64,000 nucleotides of DNA, taken from Planctomycetia bacterium (GTDB lineage: Bacteria; Planctomycetota; Planctomycetia; Gemmatales; Gemmataceae). Made by a program: the position numbers and the translations under genes. The DNA is taken from positions 1-64,000 of the forward strand of contig SXID01000247.1 in assembly GCA_005772955.1 (NCBI GenBank), in the 5' to 3' direction. Positions 25,665 to 34,462 of this stretch are shown here, in pieces; positions within the stretch are counted from its first letter, which is position 1, and every line of letters begins with the position of its first letter. Under the pieces are notes generated by a model. It worked only from the letters and a program-made list of their open reading frames with translations, had not been told where the DNA came from and did not search any database.

Positions 25665-27560
25665 ATGGCACTCACCCCCCGCCGCGCAGCGGGCGCAATC
25701 GCGGTTGTCGCGATTCTCGCGATCACCAACTCCGCTCCCGCTCAGAAGCCGTTCGACGACCCCGTTCTCGAACGGATGCGGAAGGACATCTTCTTCCTCG
25801 CCAGCCCCGACTGTGAGGGTCGTGGGATCGACACCAAGGGCATCGAGAAGGCCGCGGACCGCATCGTGGACGTGTTCAAGGAAGCCGGTCTGAAGCCCGC
25901 GATGAAGGACGGCACTTACTTCCAGCCGTTCAGCGTCACGATGTCGGCGAAGCTCGGCAAGCCGACCGCGTTCACGCTTAGCGGTCCCGACGACGTGAAG
26001 AAAGAGCCGAAACTCGGCACCGAGTACAGCCCGATGGGGTTCAGCCCGACCAGCACCGCGAAGGGCGACCTCGTGTTCGTTGGTTACGGCATCTCGGCCC
26101 CCAACCTCAAGTACGACGACTACGCGGGCCTCGACGTTGAAGGCAAGATCGTCGTGATTCTGCGCCGCACGCCGCGTTACACCGAGAAGGGCGACAAACG
26201 GTTCGACACCACTGTGAACGCCAGCGACGATAGCACGCACGCCGCGTTCGCCACGAAGATCGAAGTCGCGCAGAAGAAAAAGGCCGCGGGCATCATCATC
26301 GTGAACGACACCTCGGCCGCCGCCAAGACGGACCCGATCGCGCAATACGCGATGCACGCGAGCGGCACCACGCCAGCGAAGTTCCCGGTGATCTTCCTCA
26401 AGCGCGCGATTCTCGACGAAGTCCTCGCCGCTTCGAAGCAGAAATCACTGAAAGAAATCGAGGAGGCAATCAACGCGAACCTGAAGCCGCAGTCGTTCGC
26501 GATCAAGGGCTGGAAGGTGGACGCGGAGGTGACCGTTGACCGCAAGGAAGTGAAAGTGAAGAACGTGATCGGCGTGCTCGAAGGCGCCGGCCCGTTGAAG
26601 GACGAGACGGTTGTGATCGGGGCGCACTACGACCACGTCGGTTACGGCACCTTCGGCAGTGCGGGCGGCCCCGCGGCTCGCGGCAAGATCCACTACGGGG
26701 CCGACGACAACGCGAGCGGCACCACGGGGCTTATGGAACTCGCAAGGCGGTTCGGCGCGATCAAGAACCGGCAGGGGCGGCGGATCGTGTTCATCGCGTT
26801 CTCGGCGGAAGAGATTGGGTTAGTCGGTTCGCAGTTCTACTGCAAGGAACCGCTGTTCCCGCTCGACAAGACGGTGGCGATGATCAACATGGACATGATT
26901 GGCCGCACCAAGCCGGTGCCGGCGGACTGGCTAGGTCTGTTCGGCAAGAAGGACCGCTTGGTCGTGTACGGCACTGGCACCAGCGACGGGTTCGCGGAGT
27001 TGGTTCGGGAAACCAACAAGAAGCTCGACTTCAAGCTCAGCACGATTGCCGCCGGGACCGGACCGAGCGATCACGACTCGTTCTACCGCAAGAGGATCCC
27101 AGTGCTGTTCCTCTACACCGGCACGCACGGCGAATACCACAAGCCGACCGACATTCCGGAGAAGATCGACGTACCCGGCATGAAGAAGACGACCGACTTC
27201 GCGGAACGACTACTCGGGCACGTTGCGGCGCAGGAAAGCCCGCCGAAGTACCTCGTGGTAAAAGAGCCGTGGCGCGACCCGACCGATGCGCCGCGTGGTC
27301 CGATGGGGCCGCGCCTGGGCATTCTCCCTGACTACACGTACGAGGGCGAAGGGCTTCGACTCGAAGGGGTGACGCCGGGCGGTGTAGCCGAAAAGGCCGG
27401 CTTGAAGGACGGCGACGTGATCGTGGAAGTAGCCGGCAAGGCGACGCCCAACATCGGCGCGTACATGACCGCAATGGGCGCTCAGAAGCTCGGCACCAAC
27501 ATCGACATCGTTGTCGATCGCAAGGGCAAGAAGCTTACCCTGAAGGCCAAACTGGAGTAG
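25665..27560 (+). CDS. Secreted M28 family metallopeptidase with PA and PDZ domains
   Basis: A 631-aa exported aminopeptidase-like zinc enzyme. Residues 1-26 (MALTPRRAAGAIAVVAILAI then TNSAPAQ) form a signal peptide. Residues ~110-260 contain a PA (protease-associated) domain (VFVGYGISAPNLKYDDYAGL, AAGIIIVND). The M28 catalytic domain (~290-520) shows ligands in IGAHYDHVGYG, GADDNASGTTGLME, FSAEEIGLVGSQ, NMDMIGR and TGTHGEYHKPTD. Residues ~545-631 are a PDZ domain (LGILPDYTYEGEGLRLEGVT, AEKAGLKDGDVIVEVAGK). This domain order is common in planctomycete and myxobacterial M28 peptidases. The gene stands alone behind the 40-bp inverted repeat. Confidence 0.92.
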   Translation: MALTPRRAAGAIAVVAILAITNSAPAQKPFDDPVLERMRKDIFFLASPDCEGRGIDTKGIEKAADRIVDVFKEAGLKPAMKDGTYFQPFSVTMSAKLGKPTAFTLSGPDDVKKEPKLGTEYSPMGFSPTSTAKGDLVFVGYGISAPNLKYDDYAGLDVEGKIVVILRRTPRYTEKGDKRFDTTVNASDDSTHAAFATKIEVAQKKKAAGIIIVNDTSAAAKTDPIAQYAMHASGTTPAKFPVIFLKRAILDEVLAASKQKSLKEIEEAINANLKPQSFAIKGWKVDAEVTVDRKEVKVKNVIGVLEGAGPLKDETVVIGAHYDHVGYGTFGSAGGPAARGKIHYGADDNASGTTGLMELARRFGAIKNRQGRRIVFIAFSAEEIGLVGSQFYCKEPLFPLDKTVAMINMDMIGRTKPVPADWLGLFGKKDRLVVYGTGTSDGFAELVRETNKKLDFKLSTIAAGTGPSDHDSFYRKRIPVLFLYTGTHGEYHKPTDIPEKIDVPGMKKTTDFAERLLGHVAAQESPPKYLVVKEPWRDPTDAPRGPMGPRLGILPDYTYEGEGLRLEGVTPGGVAEKAGLKDGDVIVEVAGKATPNIGAYMTAMGAQKLGTNIDIVVDRKGKKLTLKAKLE

Positions 27561-27699
27561 TTCTCGGCGAACCCCGCCCGCAAGGGCGGGGGTGGTTGCA
27601 CACAGCCCCGCAAGGGCGGGATGTTTGCGCCAACCCAACCCGGTTCGTCTCTCCCTCACCCACCCCTCCCATATAGGGCGGGGTTTGCCGGAGCAATCC

Positions 27700-29001
27700 G
27701 TGGACATTCCCCGCGTACAGCTCGTTCGCCAGACCGCACCGCAGCCGGCTGTGGCCGACCTCGCGAAGACCACACGCGAGCTGTGGCTTGGCTCCAAGAC
27801 CGCGAAGCGGATCAAGCCCGGCATGCGGGTCGCGGTCGCGTGCGGCAGTCGCGGCATCAACAACTACCTCGCGCTTGCACGAGCCACCGTTGACGCGATC
27901 AAGGAACTGGGTGCGAACCCGTTCGTTGTGGCCGCGATGGGGTCGCATGGCGGGGCGACATCCGAAGGTCAGCGCGAACTGCTCGCGAGCTACGACCTCG
28001 ACGAAAAACACCTCGGCGTGCCCGTTGTTACAGACATGGACGCGGAGAACATCGGCGCAAATTCCTGGGGTCAACCGGTCTGGTGGGACAAGAACGCGCT
28101 GAAGGCCGACGCCGTGGTGACGGTGTCGCGTGTGAAGCCGCACACGGACTTTCGCGGCAAGTTCGAGAGCGGCGTTCTGAAGATGCTTGTAATCGGGTTG
28201 GGCAAGCGGCACGGGGCCGATCAGGTGCACAGTTTTGGCACGCGCGGACTGCGCGACATGATCCCGGAATCGGGGCAGGTGATTCTGAAGAAGACGCCGT
28301 TTATCGGCGGGTTGGCAATCATCGAGAACGCGAAGGAAGAGACCGCGAAGCTCGAAGTGATCGACCGCGACGACCTCTGGGACCGCGAGCCTGTTCTGCT
28401 CGAAGAAGCTCGGAAACTAATGGGCCGGTTGCCGTTCAAGGGAACGGACGTGCTCATCATCGGCGAGACCGGCAAGAACTACTCCGGTGCCGGCATGGAC
28501 CCGAACGTGATCGGCCGGATGCTCGTCGAGGCGACCCCGGAAGCTGAGACGAACGACCCGCGAATTGTTCGCATCGGCGTGCTGGACGTGTCGTCCGAAA
28601 GTCACGGCAACGCGACCGGCATCGGCCTCGCGGACCTGACGACGAACCGCGCTATCGCGGGGATTGATCAGACATCGTTCCGCATGAACAACTTCACGGC
28701 CCGTTCGTTGTGGAGGAGCAAGATACCGTTCGCGTTCGAGACGGACCGCGAGGTGATCGCCGCGTGCGTGGAAACGTGCTGGCAGCCCCAGGCCGAGAAG
28801 GTGAAGTTCTGCGTGATCCCGAACACGCTGGAAGTGGTGGAGATGTGGGTATCCGCTCCGCTCGCGTCCGACCTGAAGGGCCATCCGCACCTGGAGTTCG
28901 TCGGAGAATCAATCTCGCTGCCCTTCGATTCAAACGGCAATCTGGTGCAAGAGAAATTGTTCCCGCACAGCGTCCGCGGCCGCCGCGCGAAGGCACATTG
29001 A
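27700..29001 (+). CDS. LarA-like (lactate racemase domain / DUF2088) protein
   Basis: A 433-aa protein of the nickel-dependent lactate racemase-like superfamily. Supporting strings are RIKPGMRVAVACGSRGINNY, FVVAAMGSHGGATSEGQREL (LarA-type Gly/His loop), VSRVKPHTDFRGKFESGVLK and VIGLGKRHGADQVHSFG. The C-terminal half (DVLIIGETGKNYSGAGMDPN) is less specific. LarA uses a nickel-pincer cofactor; whether this homologue is a racemase is not shown, and no larB, larC or larE gene is nearby. GTG 27700 has GGAG at 7-nt spacing; upstream the frame passes through CCCGCAAGGGCGGG hairpins. Confidence 0.8.
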   Translation: MDIPRVQLVRQTAPQPAVADLAKTTRELWLGSKTAKRIKPGMRVAVACGSRGINNYLALARATVDAIKELGANPFVVAAMGSHGGATSEGQRELLASYDLDEKHLGVPVVTDMDAENIGANSWGQPVWWDKNALKADAVVTVSRVKPHTDFRGKFESGVLKMLVIGLGKRHGADQVHSFGTRGLRDMIPESGQVILKKTPFIGGLAIIENAKEETAKLEVIDRDDLWDREPVLLEEARKLMGRLPFKGTDVLIIGETGKNYSGAGMDPNVIGRMLVEATPEAETNDPRIVRIGVLDVSSESHGNATGIGLADLTTNRAIAGIDQTSFRMNNFTARSLWRSKIPFAFETDREVIAACVETCWQPQAEKVKFCVIPNTLEVVEMWVSAPLASDLKGHPHLEFVGESISLPFDSNGNLVQEKLFPHSVRGRRAKAH

Positions 29002-29035
29002 GTTGCTGTCTCCGTGTGGGGTGCGGATCTCCACT

Positions 29036-29092
29036 CGATGGCGCGTATTTGGGTGGTCCGCGTGACTCCCCGAGTACGCGCCATCGGGCTTT
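29036..29092 (+). terminator. Terminator-like hairpin after the LarA-like gene
   Basis: Arms CGATGGCGCGTA (29036-29047) and TACGCGCCATCG (29075-29086) are exact complements with a 27-nt loop, followed by GGCTTTTC. It lies 34 nt after the stop codon. Confidence 0.55.
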
Positions 29093-29182
29093 TCAAATTC
29101 GTCTAGCATCCTTTCTCCCCGTTGCCTATTACCCCACTCCCCCGGCCTCCGGCGAATGGAGGCGCGCTTGATGGAGTGGAGC

Positions 29183-32100
29183 ATGATTCCGGCTCGGTTA
29201 CTTCTCGCGGCGGCGTCCGTGTTCGTGATGGCGGTCCCCGCGTTCGCACAGCCGACGGTCGCGTTCGACGACGCCGGGCTGCACGCGGTGCAATTCGTGG
29301 ACGCGAGCGAGGGCTGGGCGTGCGGCGCCGACGGCGCCGTCTGGCACTCCATCGACGGCGGCAAAACGTGGGAACGCCAGAAGACCGGCACGCGGGCCAG
29401 CCTCCGCGGCATTCACTTCGTCACGCCGTACACCGGCTGGGCGGTCGGCCGAATCGACACGCCCGCGGGGTCGGTAGGCGTGATGCTCAAGACCACCGAC
29501 GGCGGCATCAAGTGGAATGAAGTGGGCACGAACGTGATGCCCGGTCTGCACGCGATCAAGTTCTTCGACGAGAAGAACGGCTTCGCGTGCGGCGACGGTT
29601 CCGAAGCGTTCCCCACCGGCATGTTCACCACCGGCGATGGCGGTGCGACGTGGGATCCGGTCAAGGGATCGCGAATGCCATCGAACCGTGGTGCGGCGAT
29701 TAGCCCAAGCACCTACGGCGCGCTGGTCGCGGGCGCGTGGGGCAAGCTCGGCACCATCACGATGCCTGCCGACTCGAAAGTCGGAACCCTGCCAAGCGAG
29801 TACCGCGAGGCGGAACTCGACCCGCTCGCGGGTCGCACGGTTCACGGCGTCGCGTGTTCCACGAGCGTGAACGCGCAAGGCTTCGCGCCCGCGTTCGCCG
29901 CGTGCGACGGCGGCGCGGTGCTCACGAGCACCGACGGTGGGAAGAAATGGGGCTTCGTGAACCTCGGACTGCCGGCCGCGGCGCTCGCGGCGTGCGACTT
30001 CCGCTGTGTCGCGTCGTTCGCGAATCACGTGTGGGTCGCGGGCCGGCCGGGCGGGTTCGTGCTGCACAGCGCGGACCTCGGCAAGACCTGGGACGTGCAG
30101 AAGACCGAACTGAGCGTGCCCGCGAACGGCATCCACTTCATCAACGACAAGCAAGGCTGGATCGTCGGTGACCTCGGTTGCATCATCGGCACCAGCGACA
30201 GCGGCAAGACGTGGAAGGTGCAGAAGGCCGGCGGTCAGCGGGCCGCGGCGCTGTTCCTGCACGCGAGCGGCAAGAACACGCCACTCGACGTGGTCGCGCA
30301 TCTCGGCGGGGCCGAAGGTTACCTGTGCACCTCGGTTGGCTTGATGAACGCGGACCCGGCGACGGTCGATCCGAAGCGCGCGAGCGAGGGCGAGCGTGCG
30401 AGGTATGCGATGCGCCTCGCCGGCGGCGCGAGCGCGGAAAGCGCGTGGGCGTTCCCCGTTGCCGCACACGCGGCTGGATTGCCCGCCCGCGAGTTGCTGG
30501 CGACCTGGGACCGCGCCCACGGCGGCAAAGCTAGCGAACAACTGTTGCGCCAGGCGGTTCTCGCGATCCGCACGTGGCAGCCGGAAGTGATCGTGTGCGA
30601 CCTCTACGCGGCGGACACCACACCGGCCGATGCGCTCGCGATGAACGCCGCGAAGGAAGCATTCAAGCAAGCCGCCGACCCGAACGCGTTCCCCGAACAA
30701 ATCACCGCGCTGGGTCTGAAGCCGTGGGCCGCGAAGAAACTCTACGCGCTCGCGCTCGACCCGAAGACCGCGGCGGTGAAGATGGACCAGAGCGTGTTCA
30801 GCAACCGGCTGAACGACTCGCCGAAGGACTACGCCGAAGCCGCGACCCGCGTCCTCGCGGGTGACGGGGCCATCACCGACCGCCGCTGTTTCGTGCTGGT
30901 CGCGCACCGGTTGCAAGGTGCGGAAGGACACACCTCCCTTCTGGAGGGCATTGCGCTTAGCCCCGGCGGCACGGCCCGTCGCAACATCGCGATGACCTAC
31001 GACCCGACCGCCGCGGCCGAGAAGCAGAAGGCGGTTCAGACGCGGCGCAACCTCGAATCACTCGCCGGGATAGGTGATTCCGAGTTCGGCGGTGCGGACA
31101 AGCTGCTGGGTTCGCTCAACACTGAGTTGAAGAAGATGCCCGACGACGTGGCGGCCCGCACCGCGTTCGCGGTCGCTTCGCGACTGGCGCGAGACGGCAA
31201 GTGGATCGAGGCGCGCGAAGTGTTCGGCGTACTCACCGTGAACTACCCCGGGCACCCGCTGTCGGTGGAAGCGTTCCGCTGGCTCACACGCTACCACGCG
31301 AGCAGCGAAGCTCGCCGGCGGACCGAAATTCAACAGAAGATGCTGCTCACGAACGTGACCTTCGAACCCAGCGGCGGGGGCAAGATCGCGCCAGCCGCTG
31401 GCACCACCACGGGCATCGGTGGCGCGTCCGTGACCGAGGATCATTACAAGTTCTACAGCCCGAACATGATTCTGAAGTGGCATCAGACGTGTCTCGATCT
31501 GGAGCCGAAGTTGGCCGCGTTCGGGCCGGTGTACAGCCGCGACCCGGCTTCGTGGCTGTGCTTCCTCACAGCGCGCCGGCAGGTCGGCCGCCACAACGAC
31601 GCGGACACGTTCATCAACGACTACTTCAAACACACGCCCGCAGCCGTGACCGCCCTGCCGGGACTCGATGCGTGGCGCGACTGCCTCGCGGCGGAACTGT
31701 GGCTCGCGAACACCAGCGCCATCCCGACGCCGCCCAAACCGCTCGCGTTCTGCCGCCTCACCGACAGCCGCCCGCTACTCGACGGCAAACTCGACGACGA
31801 CTGCTGGAAGAACGCGAAGGCGATGCCGCTGAAGGTAACCGCTTCCGAGGACGTGAAGACGTTCGGCGAGCAGTACAAGACCGAGAGCCTGTTCACCTAT
31901 GACGACCGCTACGTGTACATCGCGGTGAAGTGCGAACACCCGATGGGCAAGAAAGTGGAACCGGTTGCAAAGCGGCTCCGTGACGCTGACATGCGCGGTC
32001 GCGACCGCGTGGACATCCTGCTCGACATGGACCGCGACTACCAGACGTACTACCGGTTCCAGATCGATCACCGCGGCTGTCTGGCGGAAGACTGTTGGGG

Positions 32101-32341
32101 CGACAAGTCCTGGAACCCGAAATACCACGTCGCATTCCACGCGACCGACACCGGGTGGACGGCGGAGATCGCGATTCCGATGGTGGAACTGACCGGCGAT
32201 CGCCCGGCTCACGGGAAGACATGGGCGATGAACGTGTCGCGGTTCGTGCCGGGCGCCGGAGTGCAGTCGTGGAGCGGCCCCGCGGACAACGAGCCGCGCC
32301 CCGAAGGCATGGGGTTGCTTCAGTTCCGCGCGGACAAGTGA
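29183..32341 (+). CDS. Large exported protein: YCF48/BNR propeller, degenerate PIG-L-like domain, CBM9-like C-terminus
   Basis: A 1052-aa exported protein; MIPARLLLAAASVFVMAVPA is the signal peptide (ATG 29183 with GGAG 6 nt upstream). Residues ~25-350: YCF48/BNR-type propeller repeats with DGGKTWERQ, DGGATWDPV, DGGKKWGFV, DLGKTWDVQ and DSGKTWKVQ. Residues ~355-570 look like a PIG-L/LmbE deacetylase without its zinc site: PLDVVAHLGGAEGYL stands where AHPDDxE would be, and the later HPDH segment is ADALAM, although DPNAFPEQ and PWAAKKLYAL remain. Residues ~860-1052 resemble a CBM9/DOMON-type carbohydrate-binding domain (LDGKLDDDCWKNAKAM, DRVDILLDMDRDYQTYYRFQ). It is probably a cell-surface or periplasmic binding protein; function unknown. 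Confidence 0.78.
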   Translation: MIPARLLLAAASVFVMAVPAFAQPTVAFDDAGLHAVQFVDASEGWACGADGAVWHSIDGGKTWERQKTGTRASLRGIHFVTPYTGWAVGRIDTPAGSVGVMLKTTDGGIKWNEVGTNVMPGLHAIKFFDEKNGFACGDGSEAFPTGMFTTGDGGATWDPVKGSRMPSNRGAAISPSTYGALVAGAWGKLGTITMPADSKVGTLPSEYREAELDPLAGRTVHGVACSTSVNAQGFAPAFAACDGGAVLTSTDGGKKWGFVNLGLPAAALAACDFRCVASFANHVWVAGRPGGFVLHSADLGKTWDVQKTELSVPANGIHFINDKQGWIVGDLGCIIGTSDSGKTWKVQKAGGQRAAALFLHASGKNTPLDVVAHLGGAEGYLCTSVGLMNADPATVDPKRASEGERARYAMRLAGGASAESAWAFPVAAHAAGLPARELLATWDRAHGGKASEQLLRQAVLAIRTWQPEVIVCDLYAADTTPADALAMNAAKEAFKQAADPNAFPEQITALGLKPWAAKKLYALALDPKTAAVKMDQSVFSNRLNDSPKDYAEAATRVLAGDGAITDRRCFVLVAHRLQGAEGHTSLLEGIALSPGGTARRNIAMTYDPTAAAEKQKAVQTRRNLESLAGIGDSEFGGADKLLGSLNTELKKMPDDVAARTAFAVASRLARDGKWIEAREVFGVLTVNYPGHPLSVEAFRWLTRYHASSEARRRTEIQQKMLLTNVTFEPSGGGKIAPAAGTTTGIGGASVTEDHYKFYSPNMILKWHQTCLDLEPKLAAFGPVYSRDPASWLCFLTARRQVGRHNDADTFINDYFKHTPAAVTALPGLDAWRDCLAAELWLANTSAIPTPPKPLAFCRLTDSRPLLDGKLDDDCWKNAKAMPLKVTASEDVKTFGEQYKTESLFTYDDRYVYIAVKCEHPMGKKVEPVAKRLRDADMRGRDRVDILLDMDRDYQTYYRFQIDHRGCLAEDCWGDKSWNPKYHVAFHATDTGWTAEIAIPMVELTGDRPAHGKTWAMNVSRFVPGAGVQSWSGPADNEPRPEGMGLLQFRADK

Positions 32342-32397
32342 GTTCGTAGGGTGGGCCTTCGGCTCGCGAAGCGCCGGCCTCGACTCACCATACAAGA

Positions 32398-32871
32398 TCA
32401 CACACCCAGCGCGTTGCGCTTCTCGGCGATGAACGTGCAGTGGTGCGGGATGTGGCTACACGCCATCCCGATCACCTTCTCCAGGGTCTGAATGCCGCGT
32501 TTGTTGTGGTTGCCGGTGAGTTGGAGTTGCTCCGGCGTCAGCCCGCGGATGATGCGGGCCATCTGCGTGCGGGTCGCGTCGATCACCGCCAGTTCTTCGT
32601 TCACGTCGCGCTCGTTGTAGTTCAGCGCCGTTAAAAACAGATTCTCGTCCGCAGCCAGGAGCAGTGGAACGTCACCGGCCATCGAGAGGATGCGTTTCAT
32701 GCGGTCCACGAGGATCGGGTCGAAGTCACTGAGGTGGCACACCACTTCGAGCGTACTCCACTTGCCCGCGACCGGGCGCGCCGTGAGTTGCTCGCGGGTC
32801 ATGCCCGCGACCGCGGCCCGCAGTTGCGCGACACCGGCGAGGTATTGATCGGCCAGTTTATTCAGAGACAT
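32398..32871 (-). CDS. DinB family protein
   Basis: A 157-aa four-helix-bundle protein of the DinB/YfiT superfamily, many members of which are metal-dependent thiol transferases. The start MSLNKLADQYLAGVAQLRAA is typical, followed by GKWSTLEVVCHLSDFDPILV (first metal His) and, near the C-terminus, IGMACSHIPHHCTFIAE (further His ligands). ATG 32871 was chosen because the frame further upstream runs through a GTGTTTGG repeat. It is downstream of lptB on the same strand but separated by that repeat. The substrate cannot be predicted. Confidence 0.85.
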   Translation of the reverse strand: MSLNKLADQYLAGVAQLRAAVAGMTREQLTARPVAGKWSTLEVVCHLSDFDPILVDRMKRILSMAGDVPLLLAADENLFLTALNYNERDVNEELAVIDATRTQMARIIRGLTPEQLQLTGNHNKRGIQTLEKVIGMACSHIPHHCTFIAEKRNALGV

Positions 32872-32873
32872 GG

Positions 32874-32972
32874 GTGTTTGGTGTTTGGTGTTTGGTGTTT
32901 CCTGGTTAGCCGCAAGCCGAAGGCGAGCGATCCAGAACCCAATACTAAACACAAAACAGAAAACACCAAGCA
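32874..32972. repeat. GTGTTTGG tandem plus GTTAGCCGC repeat between lptB and dinB
   Basis: Four copies of GTGTTTGGT-type units at about 32874-32900, then GTTAGCCGCAAGCCGAAGGC (as at 605-682), then CAATACTAAACACAAAACAG... facing the GTGTTTGG tract. It fills the whole intergenic space. Confidence 0.6.
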
Positions 32973-34238
32973 TTATCTGCGGCGTTCCAGTTTGGCCCGG
33001 AGATAGGCGACCTGACGGAGGTGGGCTTCGGTAGCGCTGTCCGGGTCGTATTCGAGAACGCCGTAGTCCTTTGCGACGTACTTCAACACCATGAACGCCC
33101 GCGCGCGGAGTGTCGCGTCGCGGCGTTCCATCGCTTCGAGCAAGGCCGGAATCGCTGCGGTTCCGCGTGCGACGAGTTCTACCATCGACGCCTTCAATGT
33201 GCGGTCGTCGACCAGTCCTTCCACCGCGCGACGAACCTTCTCGACTTCCAGCACCGCCGCCATCGACCCGCCGACGGGCGCGCTCACCGGGGCCGGTGTT
33301 GTCGAAGAGAACGGCGAAGGCGGTGCGGCCGGGAACGCCAGCGGGGGCTTCACCGTCGCAGCCGTCACGGTGCTCGTAGCCGGCTTACTCGCGGGCGGCG
33401 AATAGCGAACGATCGGCGGCGGCGCGGGCGTCGATGTGGCAGATTCCGCTTTCTTCGCCGAGGCGTGGGCGTCGAAGTGGCGTGTAAACCCGTCTTCCTC
33501 GAAACTGCGGCCGAGGTACGCGTTGATTGCGACCTGATCGTTCAGCAGTTCCAGCGGGGTGCCGTGTGTCACGACCTTCCCGGCGGTGATGAGGTACACG
33601 CGGTCCGCCGTGCGGAACACCTCGCGCACGTTGTGGTCAGTGATCAGGATGCCGATGCCCGAATCGGCCAGATCGCGGATGTTCCGCCGGATGTCCTCGG
33701 TGGTGATTGGATCGACCGCCGCGAACGGTTCATCGAGCAGGATGAGCAGCGGTTCGCACACGAGGCACCGCGCGATTTCAAGCCGGCGTTTTTCGCCGCC
33801 CGAACAGCGGCCCGCGGTGCTTTTGCGCACCTCGTTCAGTTTGAACCGGGCGAGCGCCTCGTTGGTGCGTTCCCATCGCTCGTCGCGCGTGAGTTTGCGC
33901 CCTGACTTGCGGCTCCGCGGCAGCGCTTCAAGGATCGCGAGCAGGTTTCCTTCGACCGTGAGTTTGCGGAACACGCTCGGTTCTTGCGACAGGTAGCCCA
34001 TCCCGCGGCGCGCGCGCTGGTACATCGGGAGCGAAGTCACGTCCTCGCCGTTGAACGACACCCTGCCGTCGTTCGGCTGAATCTGCCCGGTAGCCATGCG
34101 GAAACTGGTCGTCTTCCCGGCGCCGTTGGGCCCGAGCAACCCGACCACCTCGCCGGCGTCCACCGCGAACGACACGCCGTTCACGACGGCCCGGTTGCCG
34201 TAATACTTGACCAGCCCCTCAACTTCCAACAGCGGCAT
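32973..34238 (-). CDS. lptB: LPS export ABC transporter ATPase LptB with an extra C-terminal domain
   Basis: A 421-aa protein whose first ~240 residues are an LptB-type ATPase powering LPS extraction from the inner membrane. Visible: Walker A GLLGPNGAGKTTSFRM, the Q-loop in GYLSQEPSVFRKL (an LptB feature), signature CSGGEKRRLEIAR, Walker B LLILLDEPFAAVDP and the switch His in LITDHNVREVF. LptB is normally ~240 aa; here a Pro/Ala/Thr-rich linker (~265-320) leads to a helical, HEAT-like C-terminal ~95 residues (AIPALLEAMERRDATLRARA). It resembles C-terminally extended LptB-like ATPases. No lptA, lptC, lptF or lptG gene is adjacent. Confidence 0.9.
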   Translation of the reverse strand: MPLLEVEGLVKYYGNRAVVNGVSFAVDAGEVVGLLGPNGAGKTTSFRMATGQIQPNDGRVSFNGEDVTSLPMYQRARRGMGYLSQEPSVFRKLTVEGNLLAILEALPRSRKSGRKLTRDERWERTNEALARFKLNEVRKSTAGRCSGGEKRRLEIARCLVCEPLLILLDEPFAAVDPITTEDIRRNIRDLADSGIGILITDHNVREVFRTADRVYLITAGKVVTHGTPLELLNDQVAINAYLGRSFEEDGFTRHFDAHASAKKAESATSTPAPPPIVRYSPPASKPATSTVTAATVKPPLAFPAAPPSPFSSTTPAPVSAPVGGSMAAVLEVEKVRRAVEGLVDDRTLKASMVELVARGTAAIPALLEAMERRDATLRARAFMVLKYVAKDYGVLEYDPDSATEAHLRQVAYLRAKLERRR

Positions 34239-34311
34239 GCGCGCACTCCCCTGCCAAAGAGAAAGGGAAGTACCTCAAGTCTGGGAAATTCGCAAGCAGA
34301 AGTGGCCCGCA

Positions 34312-34370
34312 GTTTAGCATTCGTCCCGGCGGGGCGAGCAAAGATCGCCCCGGCGGGGCGAACGCTAAAC
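34312..34370. repeat. GTTTAGCGTTCGCCCC-type inverted repeat
   Basis: The 26-bp arms 34312-34337 and 34345-34370 pair with about three mismatches around a 7-nt loop, in the divergent promoter region of lptB and the ThDP enzyme. A single related arm (TTTAGCGTTCGACCCGCGGG) is at about 45039-45060. Confidence 0.7.
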
Positions 34371-34462
34371 CCCTTATCGTGCCAAATCTGCGCATTCCGT
34401 GCGAACTCGCCCCTTAGTGATTGCCGATACATCCAGGCTATTCCATCTCCGAGGTGTGCGAA

